A stretch of 36,589 nucleotides of DNA, taken from NCBI GenBank assembly GCA_035495855.1, contig DATJFD010000020.1:1-36589 (forward strand), given 5' to 3'. A model generated the notes under the pieces. It saw nothing but the letters and a program-made list of their open reading frames with translations, searched no databases and had not been told where the DNA came from. The stretch comes from JAHFIW01 sp035495855 (GTDB taxonomy: Bacteria > Patescibacteriota > Patescibacteriia > SG8-24). The translations under genes were made by a program, and so were the position numbers. Each line of letters starts with the position of its first letter. The stretch's first letter is position 1. Below, piece by piece: positions 8,518 through 15,399 of the stretch.

Positions 8518-8638
8518 GAGGACCTCCTCGAGGTCAGGTGCCAAAGGACGCGCGCCGCAGCGTGCGACGCGTATGCGGCGACCGTACCCCGCCGTTCGAA
8601 AGGCTGTCAACCGAGCCGTAACAGGGCCGGTTTCGTGC

Positions 8639-8650
8639 TATAATAAGGAG
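8639..8650 (+). promoter_or_regulatory. Extended -10 promoter and RBS
   Basis: TGCTATAAT is an extended -10 (TATAAT at 8639-8644), and no convincing -35 is visible. AAGGAG at 8645-8650 lies 5 nt before the ATG at 8656 and decides against the GTG at 8650. The -10 and the Shine-Dalgarno are directly adjacent, so transcription would begin at or inside the ribosome site. Confidence 0.65.
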
Positions 8651-8655
8651 TGGAT

Positions 8656-10602
8656 ATGTCGCTCTTGCCGCAAAGCGATCCGCAAGCGCCGGCCGTCGTT
8701 GGCGCAGATGAGGCCGTGATGGCCGACGAACCCTTCGTTTTCCCCGGCTTCGGCGACCGGCTCTCCCGCACGCTGGAAAGGTATCGCAGCAAGCCGGGGA
8801 CCTTCCTGGCGCTCAGCCTGCTCGGTTTTGCGTTCCCTCTCGTCGCGATCGGCATCCTCGCCGCGACCATGTTCGGCGCGTACGCCGCGGCGCTCACCGG
8901 CGCGAACCCGGGAGCCATGGCCTTCATCGGGCTCGCTGTCGCGATCCTCGCGATCGCGATCTTCTCGCTCATCCAGACGGCGGCGATGGCCGCGGCGGCC
9001 GCGTTCAAGATCAAGTTCGCCCGCAGCCTCAAGGTCGGGTCCTCGATGTTCCTGACGATGGCCGTCGCGTTGCTGCTCGGCAACCTCGTCCTCATCCTGC
9101 CGGCGATCATCGTCATCCCCGCCATCATCCTTTCCGTCCGCTTCGCGCTCGTGGTGCCTGTCGTGATCTCCGAAAGACGCTCCGGCATCGAAGCGCTGGT
9201 CCGCAGCCGCGACCTCGTCTACGGCAAGACCGCGCGACTGCTGCTCGAGGGGCTCGCTCTCGTCCTTCTCTTCGCGGTCGCGGGCGGCGCCATGGCGGCG
9301 CTCGGCGGCCTCGTCGGGACCTCGCTCGCGCCCCAGGGAGGCGCCGGCAAGGTCGTCGTCGGCCTCGCGGTCGCGGCATTCCCGGCGTTCGTCCAGTGGC
9401 TCCTCGCGCCTCTCGCCTATCTGTACCTCCAGTCGTTCTACGAGGATTGCGTCGCGCTCAAAGGACAGGATTGGGTGATGCACCCGCGCAAGGCGCGGCT
9501 CTACGGCGTGCTCGCGGCGTTGGGCGGCATCCTCATGGTCCTTGCCCTCGCGGGAGGCGCCTGGGCGGCGACGAGGTTCATCTCGCTCGCGCGGCACGTC
9601 GCGCCCCCTCCGCCCGCGCCGGTCGCCGTGACACCCGCGCCGGAACCGGTCCCCGCTCCGCCTCCCGAAGTGCAGTTGACGCCGGAGCAACGCGACCTCG
9701 CGCGCTACGGCGACGTGAACACCATCAAGATCGCGCTCAACACGTATTACGGCGAGAAGAAGGACTATCCGGACAAGCTCGCCGGGCTCATGCCGACGTA
9801 TCTCTCTTCGATACCGGCCGATCCGCTGACGAAGCAGCCGTACGGGTACGTGAAGGTGGGCCTGTCGTACAAGCTCACCTTCGTGCTCGAGGCCGGCGTG
9901 TTCACGCTCTCCGCGGGCGAGCATTTCCTGACGCCGAGCGGCTTCGACGTCGAGCCGGTGCAGGCCGCGCCGGCGCCCGAAGGAGGACAGAACACCACGG
10001 TCGTGCCGGCGCCTCCCGCCCCGCCGCCGGAGCCGGTCAGTCCCCTGCCGACCGAGCCGACGCCCGTTCCGCCGCCCGCAGGCACGCCGCCGCCGGAGCC
10101 GCCTCCGCCGCAGGCCGACGCCGACAACGACGGCCTTCCCGATCAGGCGGAGGCCGTCCAAGGGACCGATCCCGCGAACCCGGACACCGACGGCGACGGG
10201 CTCAAGGATGGCGAGGAGGTCCAGGTCTACAAGACCGACCCGACCAAGGCCGACACCGACGGCGACGGTTACAAGGACGGCGACGAGGTCTACGCGGGTT
10301 TCGATCCGACGCAGCCGGGCAACGCCCGCCTGACCGACACCGACGGCGACGGCCTGGCCGACCTGTACGAGACGCAGCACGGCCTCGACCCGAAGGACAA
10401 GGACATGGACAACGACGGCCTCTCGGACGGAGACGAGGTCCGCGTGTACAAGACCGACCCGACCAAGGCCGATACCGACGGCGACGGCTTCACCGACCCG
10501 CAGGAACTCCAGGGCGGCTTCGAGCCCAACGGTCCGGGCCCGCTCACGCCCGAACGGAAGGCCCAGATCGCGGCCGATGCGGCGAAGTACGGCCTCTATT
10601 GA
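8656..10602 (+). CDS. Membrane protein with pseudopilin-like and TSP3 domains
   Basis: 648 residues in three parts. Residues about 45-310 form several hydrophobic helices, a cytoplasmic-membrane module resembling DUF975-type proteins but not firmly assignable. Residues about 340-430 (ARYGDVNTIKIALNTYYGEK to the LTPSGF region) resemble the C-terminal globular domain of type II secretion major pseudopilins (GspG), without the usual N-terminal prepilin helix. A proline-rich linker (about 435-485) follows. Residues about 487-625 hold thrombospondin type 3-like calcium repeats (NDGLPDQAE, DTDGDGLKDGEEV, DTDGDGYKDGDEV and others). The TSP3 part should bind calcium outside the cell. The function as a whole is unknown; an envelope scaffold is plausible. 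No partner gene is evident. Confidence 0.85.
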   Translation: MSLLPQSDPQAPAVVGADEAVMADEPFVFPGFGDRLSRTLERYRSKPGTFLALSLLGFAFPLVAIGILAATMFGAYAAALTGANPGAMAFIGLAVAILAIAIFSLIQTAAMAAAAAFKIKFARSLKVGSSMFLTMAVALLLGNLVLILPAIIVIPAIILSVRFALVVPVVISERRSGIEALVRSRDLVYGKTARLLLEGLALVLLFAVAGGAMAALGGLVGTSLAPQGGAGKVVVGLAVAAFPAFVQWLLAPLAYLYLQSFYEDCVALKGQDWVMHPRKARLYGVLAALGGILMVLALAGGAWAATRFISLARHVAPPPPAPVAVTPAPEPVPAPPPEVQLTPEQRDLARYGDVNTIKIALNTYYGEKKDYPDKLAGLMPTYLSSIPADPLTKQPYGYVKVGLSYKLTFVLEAGVFTLSAGEHFLTPSGFDVEPVQAAPAPEGGQNTTVVPAPPAPPPEPVSPLPTEPTPVPPPAGTPPPEPPPPQADADNDGLPDQAEAVQGTDPANPDTDGDGLKDGEEVQVYKTDPTKADTDGDGYKDGDEVYAGFDPTQPGNARLTDTDGDGLADLYETQHGLDPKDKDMDNDGLSDGDEVRVYKTDPTKADTDGDGFTDPQELQGGFEPNGPGPLTPERKAQIAADAAKYGLY

Positions 10603-10658
10603 GCCCGCGTTTCACCGGCCCCGGCGGAAATGCTATCGTTAGGCCATCAGCGTCACTT

Positions 10659-10714
10659 CGAGCGGGAGCTTTTCTCTTAAAAGGCTCGCGGCTCGAAGCT
10701 CACAGCTCGAAGCT
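10659..10714. repeat. Heptad repeat H4 (AGCTCGA type)
   Basis: Right-side words of 7 nt (GGCTCGA, AGCTCAC, AGCTCGA) at 10683-10714 run straight into the ATG at 10715. The left side is shorter (GAGCTTTT, complementary to AAAAGGCTC across a small loop). It occupies the leader of the downstream gene and leaves no Shine-Dalgarno. Confidence 0.6.
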
Positions 10715-11164
10715 ATGCAAGACCAGCGACCGTCCGTCCGTCCCCATCACGTGCTCATGGCCGCCGCGAGCTTCGTGCTCGCCGCAGCGGGCGCGGGCAT
10801 CGCCGTGTTCGGCGCGAGCGCCGGCACGGGCGCCTATCCGCGGCCGCTCGCGCTCGAGGTCTCCGCGAACGGTTCCGCCTCCGCCAACGCGAACGTCAAC
10901 GACCCGCTGGCCCAGGCCGCCGCGGGCGCCCAGCAAGTGGCGCAGTCGGCCGGCCTCCGCGCGGCCATCGGCGGCGCATGGAGGGTGGCCTGGGAGAAGA
11001 GCTGGCCGTTCATCAAGTCAATGACGCTCAAGTTCTTCGGCCTGTTCGGCCAGGCCTGGCGCGCCATCACCGCCGCCTTCCGCTCGGGAGCCGCGGTCAA
11101 CGCCAACGCGTCCGTGAACGCCTCGACGAACGCCAACGTCAACGCCTCGGTGAACGCACCGTAA
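10715..11164 (+). CDS. Asn/Ala-rich single-pass membrane protein, unknown function
   Basis: 149 residues, not recognised. One hydrophobic segment (about 13-33) acts as a signal anchor. It is followed by an Ala/Asn/Ser stretch (SANGSASANANVND), a helix-forming middle (about 65-125) and a low-complexity tail alternating Asn with Ala, Val and Ser (about 128-147). Such tails are flexible and could be glycosylated or cell-surface exposed, but that is inference. No Shine-Dalgarno is visible before the ATG because heptad repeat H4 abuts it. The codon choice is GC-rich like its neighbours, supporting a real gene. The antisense frames are shadows. Confidence 0.65.
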   Translation: MQDQRPSVRPHHVLMAAASFVLAAAGAGIAVFGASAGTGAYPRPLALEVSANGSASANANVNDPLAQAAAGAQQVAQSAGLRAAIGGAWRVAWEKSWPFIKSMTLKFFGLFGQAWRAITAAFRSGAAVNANASVNASTNANVNASVNAP

Positions 11165-11172
11165 GACGATCG

Positions 11173-11245
11173 TTCAGCATGCAGCGCACAGCGTACAGGG
11201 TGACTGACGATGCTGTACGCTCTACGCTGAACGCTGTACGCTCAA
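11173..11245. repeat. Heptad inverted repeat H5 (TGTACGC type)
   Basis: The left arm 11173-11198 contains CAGCGTACAG. The right arm 11213-11243 is four to five tandem 7-nt words (TGTACGC, TCTACGC, TGAACGC) complementary to it. It fills the gap between the Asn/Ala-rich protein gene and the CYTH gene. Confidence 0.75.
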
Positions 11246-11254
11246 CTTCATCCT

Positions 11255-11770
11255 ATGGTCGAGAACGAGCTGTCCTTCCTCGTGAAGAAGACGCCGCAGC
11301 TGATCGGCAAGCCGCATAAGGAGATCGAGCAGCATTACCTGTCGGACGGCGACGAGCCTCTGCGGCTGCGTCGCGCCGGCGGTACGTTCGAGCTCACCAA
11401 GAAATTGACCCTCGACGGCGCCGACCTCTCGCGCAAGGAAGAGATCACCATCCCGCTCGAACGCGACGAGTATTTCATGCTCCTGCCGCTCGCGAAGCGC
11501 GGGCTGACCAAGACGCGGTATTACCTGCGGCTCGACGACGGCCACATGGCCGAGCTCGACGTTTTCAAGGGCCCGCTCGAGGGCCTGTCCATGGTCGAAG
11601 TGGAGTTCGCGGACGAAGCGGCCCGCGCGGCCTTCGTCCCCCCGGCCTGGTTCGGCAGGGACGTTTCGCAGGAGGCCTGGTCGTCGAACGCCAGCCTCGC
11701 GGGCAAATCCTGGTACGACGTGCGCGGCCTCGCGGCGGGGCGCGCGGCCAGGACGAAACGGAACAAATGA
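11255..11770 (+). CDS. CYTH domain protein (triphosphate tunnel metalloenzyme-like)
   Basis: 171 residues. The pattern fits the CYTH/triphosphate tunnel superfamily: an N-terminal ENELSFLVK strand (a variant of the ExExK motif), LRLRR (about 37-41), ELTKK, the acidic/basic strand RKEEITIPL, KTRYYLRL, AELDVFKGPLEGLSMVEVEF and the closing DVS...NASLA segment. Family members hydrolyse inorganic triphosphate or thiamine triphosphate, or act as class IV adenylate cyclases. Which activity applies cannot be read here. The charged tunnel residues appear retained. No Shine-Dalgarno is evident. It ends at a strong terminator shared with the convergent AI-2E gene. Confidence 0.8.
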   Translation: MVENELSFLVKKTPQLIGKPHKEIEQHYLSDGDEPLRLRRAGGTFELTKKLTLDGADLSRKEEITIPLERDEYFMLLPLAKRGLTKTRYYLRLDDGHMAELDVFKGPLEGLSMVEVEFADEAARAAFVPPAWFGRDVSQEAWSSNASLAGKSWYDVRGLAAGRAARTKRNK

Positions 11771-11773
11771 AAG

Positions 11774-11798
11774 AGCGCGGCCCGCGGGCCGCGCTTTT
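11774..11798. terminator. Terminator between CYTH and AI-2E genes
   Basis: A perfect 22-nt GC palindrome (11774-11795, AGCGCGGCCC then GC then GGGCCGCGCT) is followed by T residues on the plus strand. It lies between two convergent genes and can serve both. Confidence 0.85.
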
Positions 11799-11806
11799 CC
11801 GTTCGC

Positions 11807-12847
11807 TCAGTTCGAGGCTCCCTCGAGCTGCGCGCGGTATTCCTTCTTGTAGATGTCGATGAGCGCCATGGTCACCGAGAGCGTGAGCGGCCCGAGGATG
11901 AAGCCAGAGAAGCCGTAGAAATGCAGGCCGCCGAGGATGGCGAGCAGGATGAGCAGCGGATGGATGTTCGTCTTGCCTTCCATGAGCTTCGGCTGCAGGA
12001 AGTTGTCGATCGTGCCGATGATGCCGAACGCGACGATGGCGAGGCCGATGGCCGCGCCGACCTTTCCGATGAGCAGCAGGTACAGGACGGCCGGCACGGT
12101 GACGATCGCGGACCCGAAGATCGGGATGAACGAGGCGAAACCGGTCATCGTGCCCCAGAAGAGCGGCGCGGGGATGCCGAAGATCCAGTAGAACAGGCCG
12201 GAAAGCACGCCCTTGATGAGGCCGACGATGAGGACCCCGGTCATGACCGCGCGGACCGTGACGACCACGCGCTGGAAGACCTCCTCGTCATGGTCGTCGC
12301 CGAGCGGCGAGAGCGTCAGCAGCTCCTTCTTCACCTTGGTGCCGTCCTTGAGCAGGTAGTAGCCGGAGAACAGCACGACGAGGAAGCCGAAGACGATGTC
12401 GAACAGGTTCGAGAAGAGCGCCAGCAGGTTCGTCGACAGGAGCTCTGCGAAGCCGCGGAGGAGCTGCACGCCTTCGTCGATCATCGCCGGGATCTGGCCG
12501 TGGAGCTTCTGCGGGAGGTAGCGGATCAGCAGCTGGCTCAGCGTGTTGCTGTCGAAGTAGCCGCGGATGTTCGAGAAGAGCACGCCGAGCTCGGCCGCGA
12601 GCGATGCGAAGAAGAAGGCCGTCGGGAGCATGATGATGCTCGCGACGATGATGATGGTGAGGAACGCGGCCGCGGTCGACGACTTGAGGTACTTGAGGAT
12701 GAACAGGTAGAGGGGCCGCGAGACCACCGCGAAGACGCCGCCGAAGGCCAGCAGCGTCAGGTAGGGACGGAAGACGGTCAGCGTCAGGAGGCCGCTGCCC
12801 GCCAGCACGGCCACGAAGAAATACACCTGGAACTTCTTGTAGGCCAT
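11807..12847 (-). CDS. AI-2E family transporter (PerM-like permease)
   Basis: 346 residues, about seven to eight membrane helices. The family pattern is clear: an N-terminal helix pair, the RYLPQKLHGQIPAMID amphipathic middle region, and a conserved C-terminal block with FWGTMTGFASFIPIFGSAIV, FGIIGTIDNFLQPKLM and LILLAILGGLHFYGFSGFILGPL. The AI-2E/DUF20 family includes putative autoinducer exporters and Na+/H+ antiporters, so the name does not prove quorum-signal transport. A TATACT box lies 10 nt before the ATG and overlaps the tail of a terminator hairpin, giving a near-leaderless message. It stands alone between two convergent or upstream neighbours. Confidence 0.9.
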   Translation of the reverse strand: MAYKKFQVYFFVAVLAGSGLLTLTVFRPYLTLLAFGGVFAVVSRPLYLFILKYLKSSTAAAFLTIIIVASIIMLPTAFFFASLAAELGVLFSNIRGYFDSNTLSQLLIRYLPQKLHGQIPAMIDEGVQLLRGFAELLSTNLLALFSNLFDIVFGFLVVLFSGYYLLKDGTKVKKELLTLSPLGDDHDEEVFQRVVVTVRAVMTGVLIVGLIKGVLSGLFYWIFGIPAPLFWGTMTGFASFIPIFGSAIVTVPAVLYLLLIGKVGAAIGLAIVAFGIIGTIDNFLQPKLMEGKTNIHPLLILLAILGGLHFYGFSGFILGPLTLSVTMALIDIYKKEYRAQLEGASN

Positions 12848-12857
12848 AATCGCTTTC

Positions 12858-12885
12858 AGTATAGCAAAAAATCGGCCCTTGGGCC
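12858..12885 (-). promoter_or_regulatory. Terminator fused to -10 box (AI-2E gene)
   Basis: On the minus strand, a GGCC stem with loop CAAG (12885-12874) is followed by a T-run and then TGCTATACT (TATACT at 12863-12858). The T-run belongs to a short terminator for the upstream gene, and the extended -10 drives the next gene. The hairpin is small, so its terminator role is tentative. Confidence 0.55.
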
Positions 12886-12895
12886 AGGTGACGGG

Positions 12896-12969
12896 TTTTC
12901 CGTTTTCCGTTCTCGGTTTTCAGGACGATGCGGCACGAGGGCCGAAAACGGAAAAAAGAGAACGAAAAA
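12896..12969. repeat. Heptad inverted repeat H6 (TTTTCCG type)
   Basis: Four 7-nt words (TTTTCCG, TTCTCGG, TTTTCAG variants) at 12896-12923 face four complementary words (CCGAAAA, CGGAAAA, AAGAGAA, CGAAAAA) at 12942-12969. Both arms are exactly 28 nt and the loop (12924-12941) contains GCGGCACG. It lies 3 nt beyond the stop of the M50-like gene. A GCGGCACG-like loop also occurs in H9, and its complement in H8. Confidence 0.85.
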
Positions 12970-12972
12970 CGT

Positions 12973-13761
12973 TCAAACGCGCCGTCCGAACGCCCGAAGG
13001 AGCCCCGCGGCGGCGAAGAGCAGGACGGTCGCGAGCAAGACGCAGGCCAGGCCGTAACCGAGGAGCACGGTCACCGCGGCGGCGGCGCGCGCGGTCCACG
13101 CGGCCGCGCCGACCGTCAGGACGGGCGCGTACCTGCCGCCGAGCCAGGCCAGGACGGCGATGAGCACGGCGACGACGGATCCGCCGGCGAGCGCGTATTT
13201 CATGTCGTGGCGTGACGGCGCGATGTGCACCGAGACCGCGAACAGCGCCCACGCGGCGACGTACGCCTTCCATGAACGCCAGTCGAGCGACGACGCCAGG
13301 GCGGCGGAGAACGACGCGTACGACTTGATGGCCGTGCCGACCGCGACCGTGAACCCGCCGCCGTCCCCGAACGAGAGCGGCATGCCCAGGCCCCTGATGG
13401 CCCGCGGCGCGACGAACGCCAGGATGCCCCAGAGCGCGGCGGCGCCCCCGAAGAACGGCGCGGACGAGACGATGAACTGCGCGACCGCGTTGCGCGGCTT
13501 CGCGTGCGAGACGTAGCCGAGCACGAGGTTGCCGGGGCTTTCCTCGCGCGGCGAGAAGAGCTTCAGCTCGAAAACCTTCGTGAAGGTGAGCAGGCAGCCG
13601 ACGAAGTGCGAGAGCTCGTGGACGATCACGCCGGGCCACATGACGAGCAGATAGAGCCACTTGCCGAGCAGCCCGAAGGCGAGGCGGTTCATCGCGGACG
13701 ACAAAGCGTACAGCGCCACGAGCTGCACGAGGAGCGGCGCGAACAGGAGGAGCCATTGCAT
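12973..13761 (-). CDS. M50-like membrane zinc metallopeptidase
   Basis: 262 residues with about five to six membrane helices. A membrane-embedded zinc motif HELSH (about residues 49-53, in WPGVIVHELSHFVGC) matches the HExxH of M50/site-2-protease-like families. It is followed by the segment VLGYVSHAKPRNAVAQFIVSSAPFFGG, typical of small M50-like proteins. A third zinc ligand is not clearly identified. It may cleave membrane substrates, but none is indicated by the context. TATACT (13773-13768) sits 6 nt before the ATG, implying a leaderless transcript. Codon use matches the neighbourhood. Confidence 0.75.
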   Translation of the reverse strand: MQWLLLFAPLLVQLVALYALSSAMNRLAFGLLGKWLYLLVMWPGVIVHELSHFVGCLLTFTKVFELKLFSPREESPGNLVLGYVSHAKPRNAVAQFIVSSAPFFGGAAALWGILAFVAPRAIRGLGMPLSFGDGGGFTVAVGTAIKSYASFSAALASSLDWRSWKAYVAAWALFAVSVHIAPSRHDMKYALAGGSVVAVLIAVLAWLGGRYAPVLTVGAAAWTARAAAAVTVLLGYGLACVLLATVLLFAAAGLLRAFGRRV

Positions 13762-13820
13762 GGCCTGAGTATAGAGGAAATGCGCGCGCGGCTCAAAGAA
13801 TCGCGAGGCCTTGATGGACC

Positions 13821-13910
13821 CCGCGGGTCCTGTCGGGGGTAACCACCCCGTCAGTGCTCGGGCACGGCCCTGCGCGCTGCCGGGGTCCCCGTTGCCCCCG
13901 CCACCCGCGG
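13821..13910. repeat. Nested palindrome P1
   Basis: Paired blocks in order: CCGCGGGT (13821-13828) with ACCCGCGG (13903-13910); GGGGGTAAC (13835-13843) with GTTGCCCCC (13891-13899, one G-U); CCCCG (13846-13850) with CGGGG (13881-13885); and GTGC/GCAC at the tip. It could fold into a long interrupted hairpin as RNA or extruded DNA. Confidence 0.75.
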
Positions 13911-13946
13911 TTCGTTCACCGGACGCCAGGAATTCTATGAACGATG

Positions 13947-14207
13947 GAAATCCGGCCTCAGAAATGAATTACCTTCTCAACTCAGCGGGCCGGATTTCTC
14001 GAGGGATCTCTTAGCTCGGCTTCGGTGGTACGGCTTTGATCATTTCTGGGCCCCGCATCAAGTGCGGGGTGACAATGTACTTTTTTTGTCACCCCGGGCT
14101 TGACCCGGGGTCCAGAACCCACCGCACCATCGAAGCCGCCTCTAAGGTCCTGCCAGAAATCCGGCCCGGCGAGATGCGGCAGCGCATCATCTCTGAGGCC
14201 GGATTTC
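13947..14207. repeat. Giant nested palindromic element P2 (261 nt)
   Basis: Both ends carry a 52-nt stem-loop unit with GAAATCCGGCC / GGCCGGATTTC (13947-13998 and 14156-14207). Further in, CGGCTTCGGTGGTACGG (14017-14033) pairs with 14122-14138 (two mismatches or G-U). The core is two short palindromes, 14051-14069 (CCCCGC..GCGGGG) and 14092-14110 (CCCCGGG..CCCGGGG), flanking TGACA/TGTCA and a T-run. The core resembles a dispersed repeat (CCCGGGCTTGACCCGGG type) that I know from alphaproteobacterial genomes. No open frame or transposase is present. It is a candidate MITE or palindromic element. Confidence 0.85.
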
Positions 14208-14255
14208 TTTGTTGTTAAATATTCAGGGAACATATCGCCGAGCGCGTAGGCCGGG

Positions 14256-14328
14256 CCGGTCAGGTCACGCGGCGACCATTTCAGGACCCATGGGATTATG
14301 GGTCCTGGGTCGCCGCTGGCCTGACCGG
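14256..14328. repeat. Nested palindrome P3
   Basis: Three perfect 9-bp blocks pair in order: CCGGTCAGG (14256-14264) with CCTGACCGG (14320-14328); GCGGCGACC (14269-14277) with GGTCGCCGC (14308-14316); AGGACCCAT (14283-14291) with ATGGGTCCT (14298-14306). The interruptions are 1-5 nt and the loop is 6 nt. The sequence is unrelated to P1 and P2 but the design is the same. Confidence 0.9.
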
Positions 14329-14359
14329 ACGGCCGGCTCATATCTTCGCGTCATCACCA

Positions 14360-14388
14360 AAAAAAGAAGACCGGCCGAGAGGCCGGTC
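14360..14388 (-). terminator. Terminator of the zinc-motif protein gene
   Basis: On the minus strand, GACCGGCC, loop TCTC and GGCCGGTC are followed by TTC and a run of T. It lies just past the stop at 14392. Confidence 0.85.
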
Positions 14389-14391
14389 GTT

Positions 14392-14895
14392 TCAGTTGAG
14401 GTTCGGGTCGCCGCGGCGGCGGATGTGCGCCGGGACGAACTCTTCGACGATGCGCCTCTTCGCGTCCGGACCGAGCGATCCGAACAGGTTCCGGATCTTG
14501 GAGCTCGTGGCGACATCCTCGCGGACGAAGGCGACGACCGAAGTGCGGCAGCGCGGGCAGGATGCAAGATGACGTCGCTGCGCCTCGATGTACCCCGCAA
14601 GGTAGCCGCTGCGGACCTCACCGAGCCGGAGATTGTGCTCCAGATGGGCGACCGCGACAGCGAGCACGGCGGCGTCATCGCTCATGACGGACTCCAGCGC
14701 GAGCTGGGGAAAGTCGGGACCCATGCCGACGAAGCATCGGTCGACGAGATGCCCGAGCACGACGGTGCGGAGGAAGAACTCGCGGCGGGAACGGGCGAAG
14801 TCGGCGCCGTCCTCGCCTCCGCGCGGGTCGTTCTTCCGGTCGCGGAGGAACTGACGGAAGGCCCAGTAACGGAGCCTGATATCGGGTAGACGCAT
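14392..14895 (-). CDS. Small protein with ZAS-like zinc motif (HxxxCxxC), unknown role
   Basis: 167 residues, cytosolic by composition, with no membrane helix. An HLASCPRC motif (about residues 112-119) matches the Hx3Cx2C pattern of zinc-binding anti-sigma (ZAS/zf-HC2) domains. It lacks the membrane anchor common in that family and no sigma factor is adjacent. The N-terminal half is charged and helical and is not recognised. The frame opens at 14967, but the ATG at 14895 has an AAGGAGG site at suitable distance. Upstream lies a TTGACA promoter and a small leader hairpin. An anti-sigma or redox/zinc-sensing role is only a suggestion. Confidence 0.65.
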   Translation of the reverse strand: MRLPDIRLRYWAFRQFLRDRKNDPRGGEDGADFARSRREFFLRTVVLGHLVDRCFVGMGPDFPQLALESVMSDDAAVLAVAVAHLEHNLRLGEVRSGYLAGYIEAQRRHLASCPRCRTSVVAFVREDVATSSKIRNLFGSLGPDAKRRIVEEFVPAHIRRRGDPNLN

Positions 14896-14914
14896 GATGC
14901 CCTCCTTCGAGGAG

Positions 14915-14967
14915 CCGCACAAAAGGTACGTGCGGCCATCATGACCCCATGGAACGCCGTTTGTCAA
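14915..14967 (-). promoter_or_regulatory. Promoter and leader hairpin of the zinc-motif gene
   Basis: A perfect -35 TTGACA (14967-14962), a 17-nt spacer and a weak -10 TCATGA (14944-14939). The leader contains CCGCAC/GTGCGG (14935-14915), a 6-bp hairpin just upstream of the ribosome site. Unlike many genes here, this one has a normal leader. Confidence 0.6.
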
Positions 14968-14976
14968 TCATGCCGC

Positions 14977-15399
14977 CTACGCTTTGGCTCGGGCGGCTCG
15001 GACGGAAAGCGCCAGGATGATGACGTAGAACACGAGGCCGTAGACGCAGGTGGGCAGGACCAGCCCGTACCGCGACGCGGCGGGGCGCCCGAGCCAGGCG
15101 GCGACCTCTGTCGAGACGAAATACCCCGCGAAGAGCGTGCCGGCGAGCGCGATCCAGGCGTTGGCCCTGGCCGCTTTCGCCGCCGGGAGCTTGCCGAGGA
15201 GCCCGGCCGCGCTCACGACGGCCATCGACAGGAACATGCCGAAGCCGTACCAGCAGGACGGGTAGCCCAGGAAGTAAGGGCACGTCTCGTTGAACGCGCA
15301 GGTGCCGGTGAACAGCTTGATGGCGCTCAGATAGCCGGCGAACAGCGTCCCGCCGAGGGCGAGGACGAACGCGGTCTTGAGATGGTTCTTCGCGGTCAT
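14977..15399 (-). CDS. Four-helix membrane protein with internal duplication
   Basis: 140 residues, four membrane helices. The two halves are clearly related: GTLFAGY occurs at 17-23 and again at 87-93, and PSCWYG (47-52) matches PTCVYG (116-121), a period of about 70 residues. Cys residues lie at 34, 40, 49 and 118. The four-helix, Cys-containing design recalls VKOR-like disulfide proteins, but the required CxxC is absent, so that name is not given. Its ATG overlaps the stop of the P-type ATPase by 4 nt, so the two are co-translated and probably act together, perhaps in metal or redox handling. Confidence 0.75.
   Translation of the reverse strand: MTAKNHLKTAFVLALGGTLFAGYLSAIKLFTGTCAFNETCPYFLGYPSCWYGFGMFLSMAVVSAAGLLGKLPAAKAARANAWIALAGTLFAGYFVSTEVAAWLGRPAASRYGLVLPTCVYGLVFYVIILALSVRAARAKA

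Larger units (their letters stand above)
13762..14391. other. Gene-free stretch with three nested palindromes
   Basis: No convincing coding frame is seen on either strand over 630 nt. The stretch holds a promoter for the M50-like gene at its left end, three large hairpin elements (13821-13910, 13947-14207, 14256-14328) and a terminator for the minus-strand gene at its right end. No tRNA, tmRNA or RNase P hallmarks were seen. Confidence 0.75.

Noticed and set aside
13835..13885. Possible small SRP RNA because of a GTCAG loop
   Set aside because: The GGAA tetraloop and AGCAG side of the SRP domain are missing; nested palindrome P1 explains the pairing.
14977..15399. Naming this protein VKOR
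   Set aside because: No CxxC pair is present and the halves are duplicated, so only the four-helix Cys design is similar.
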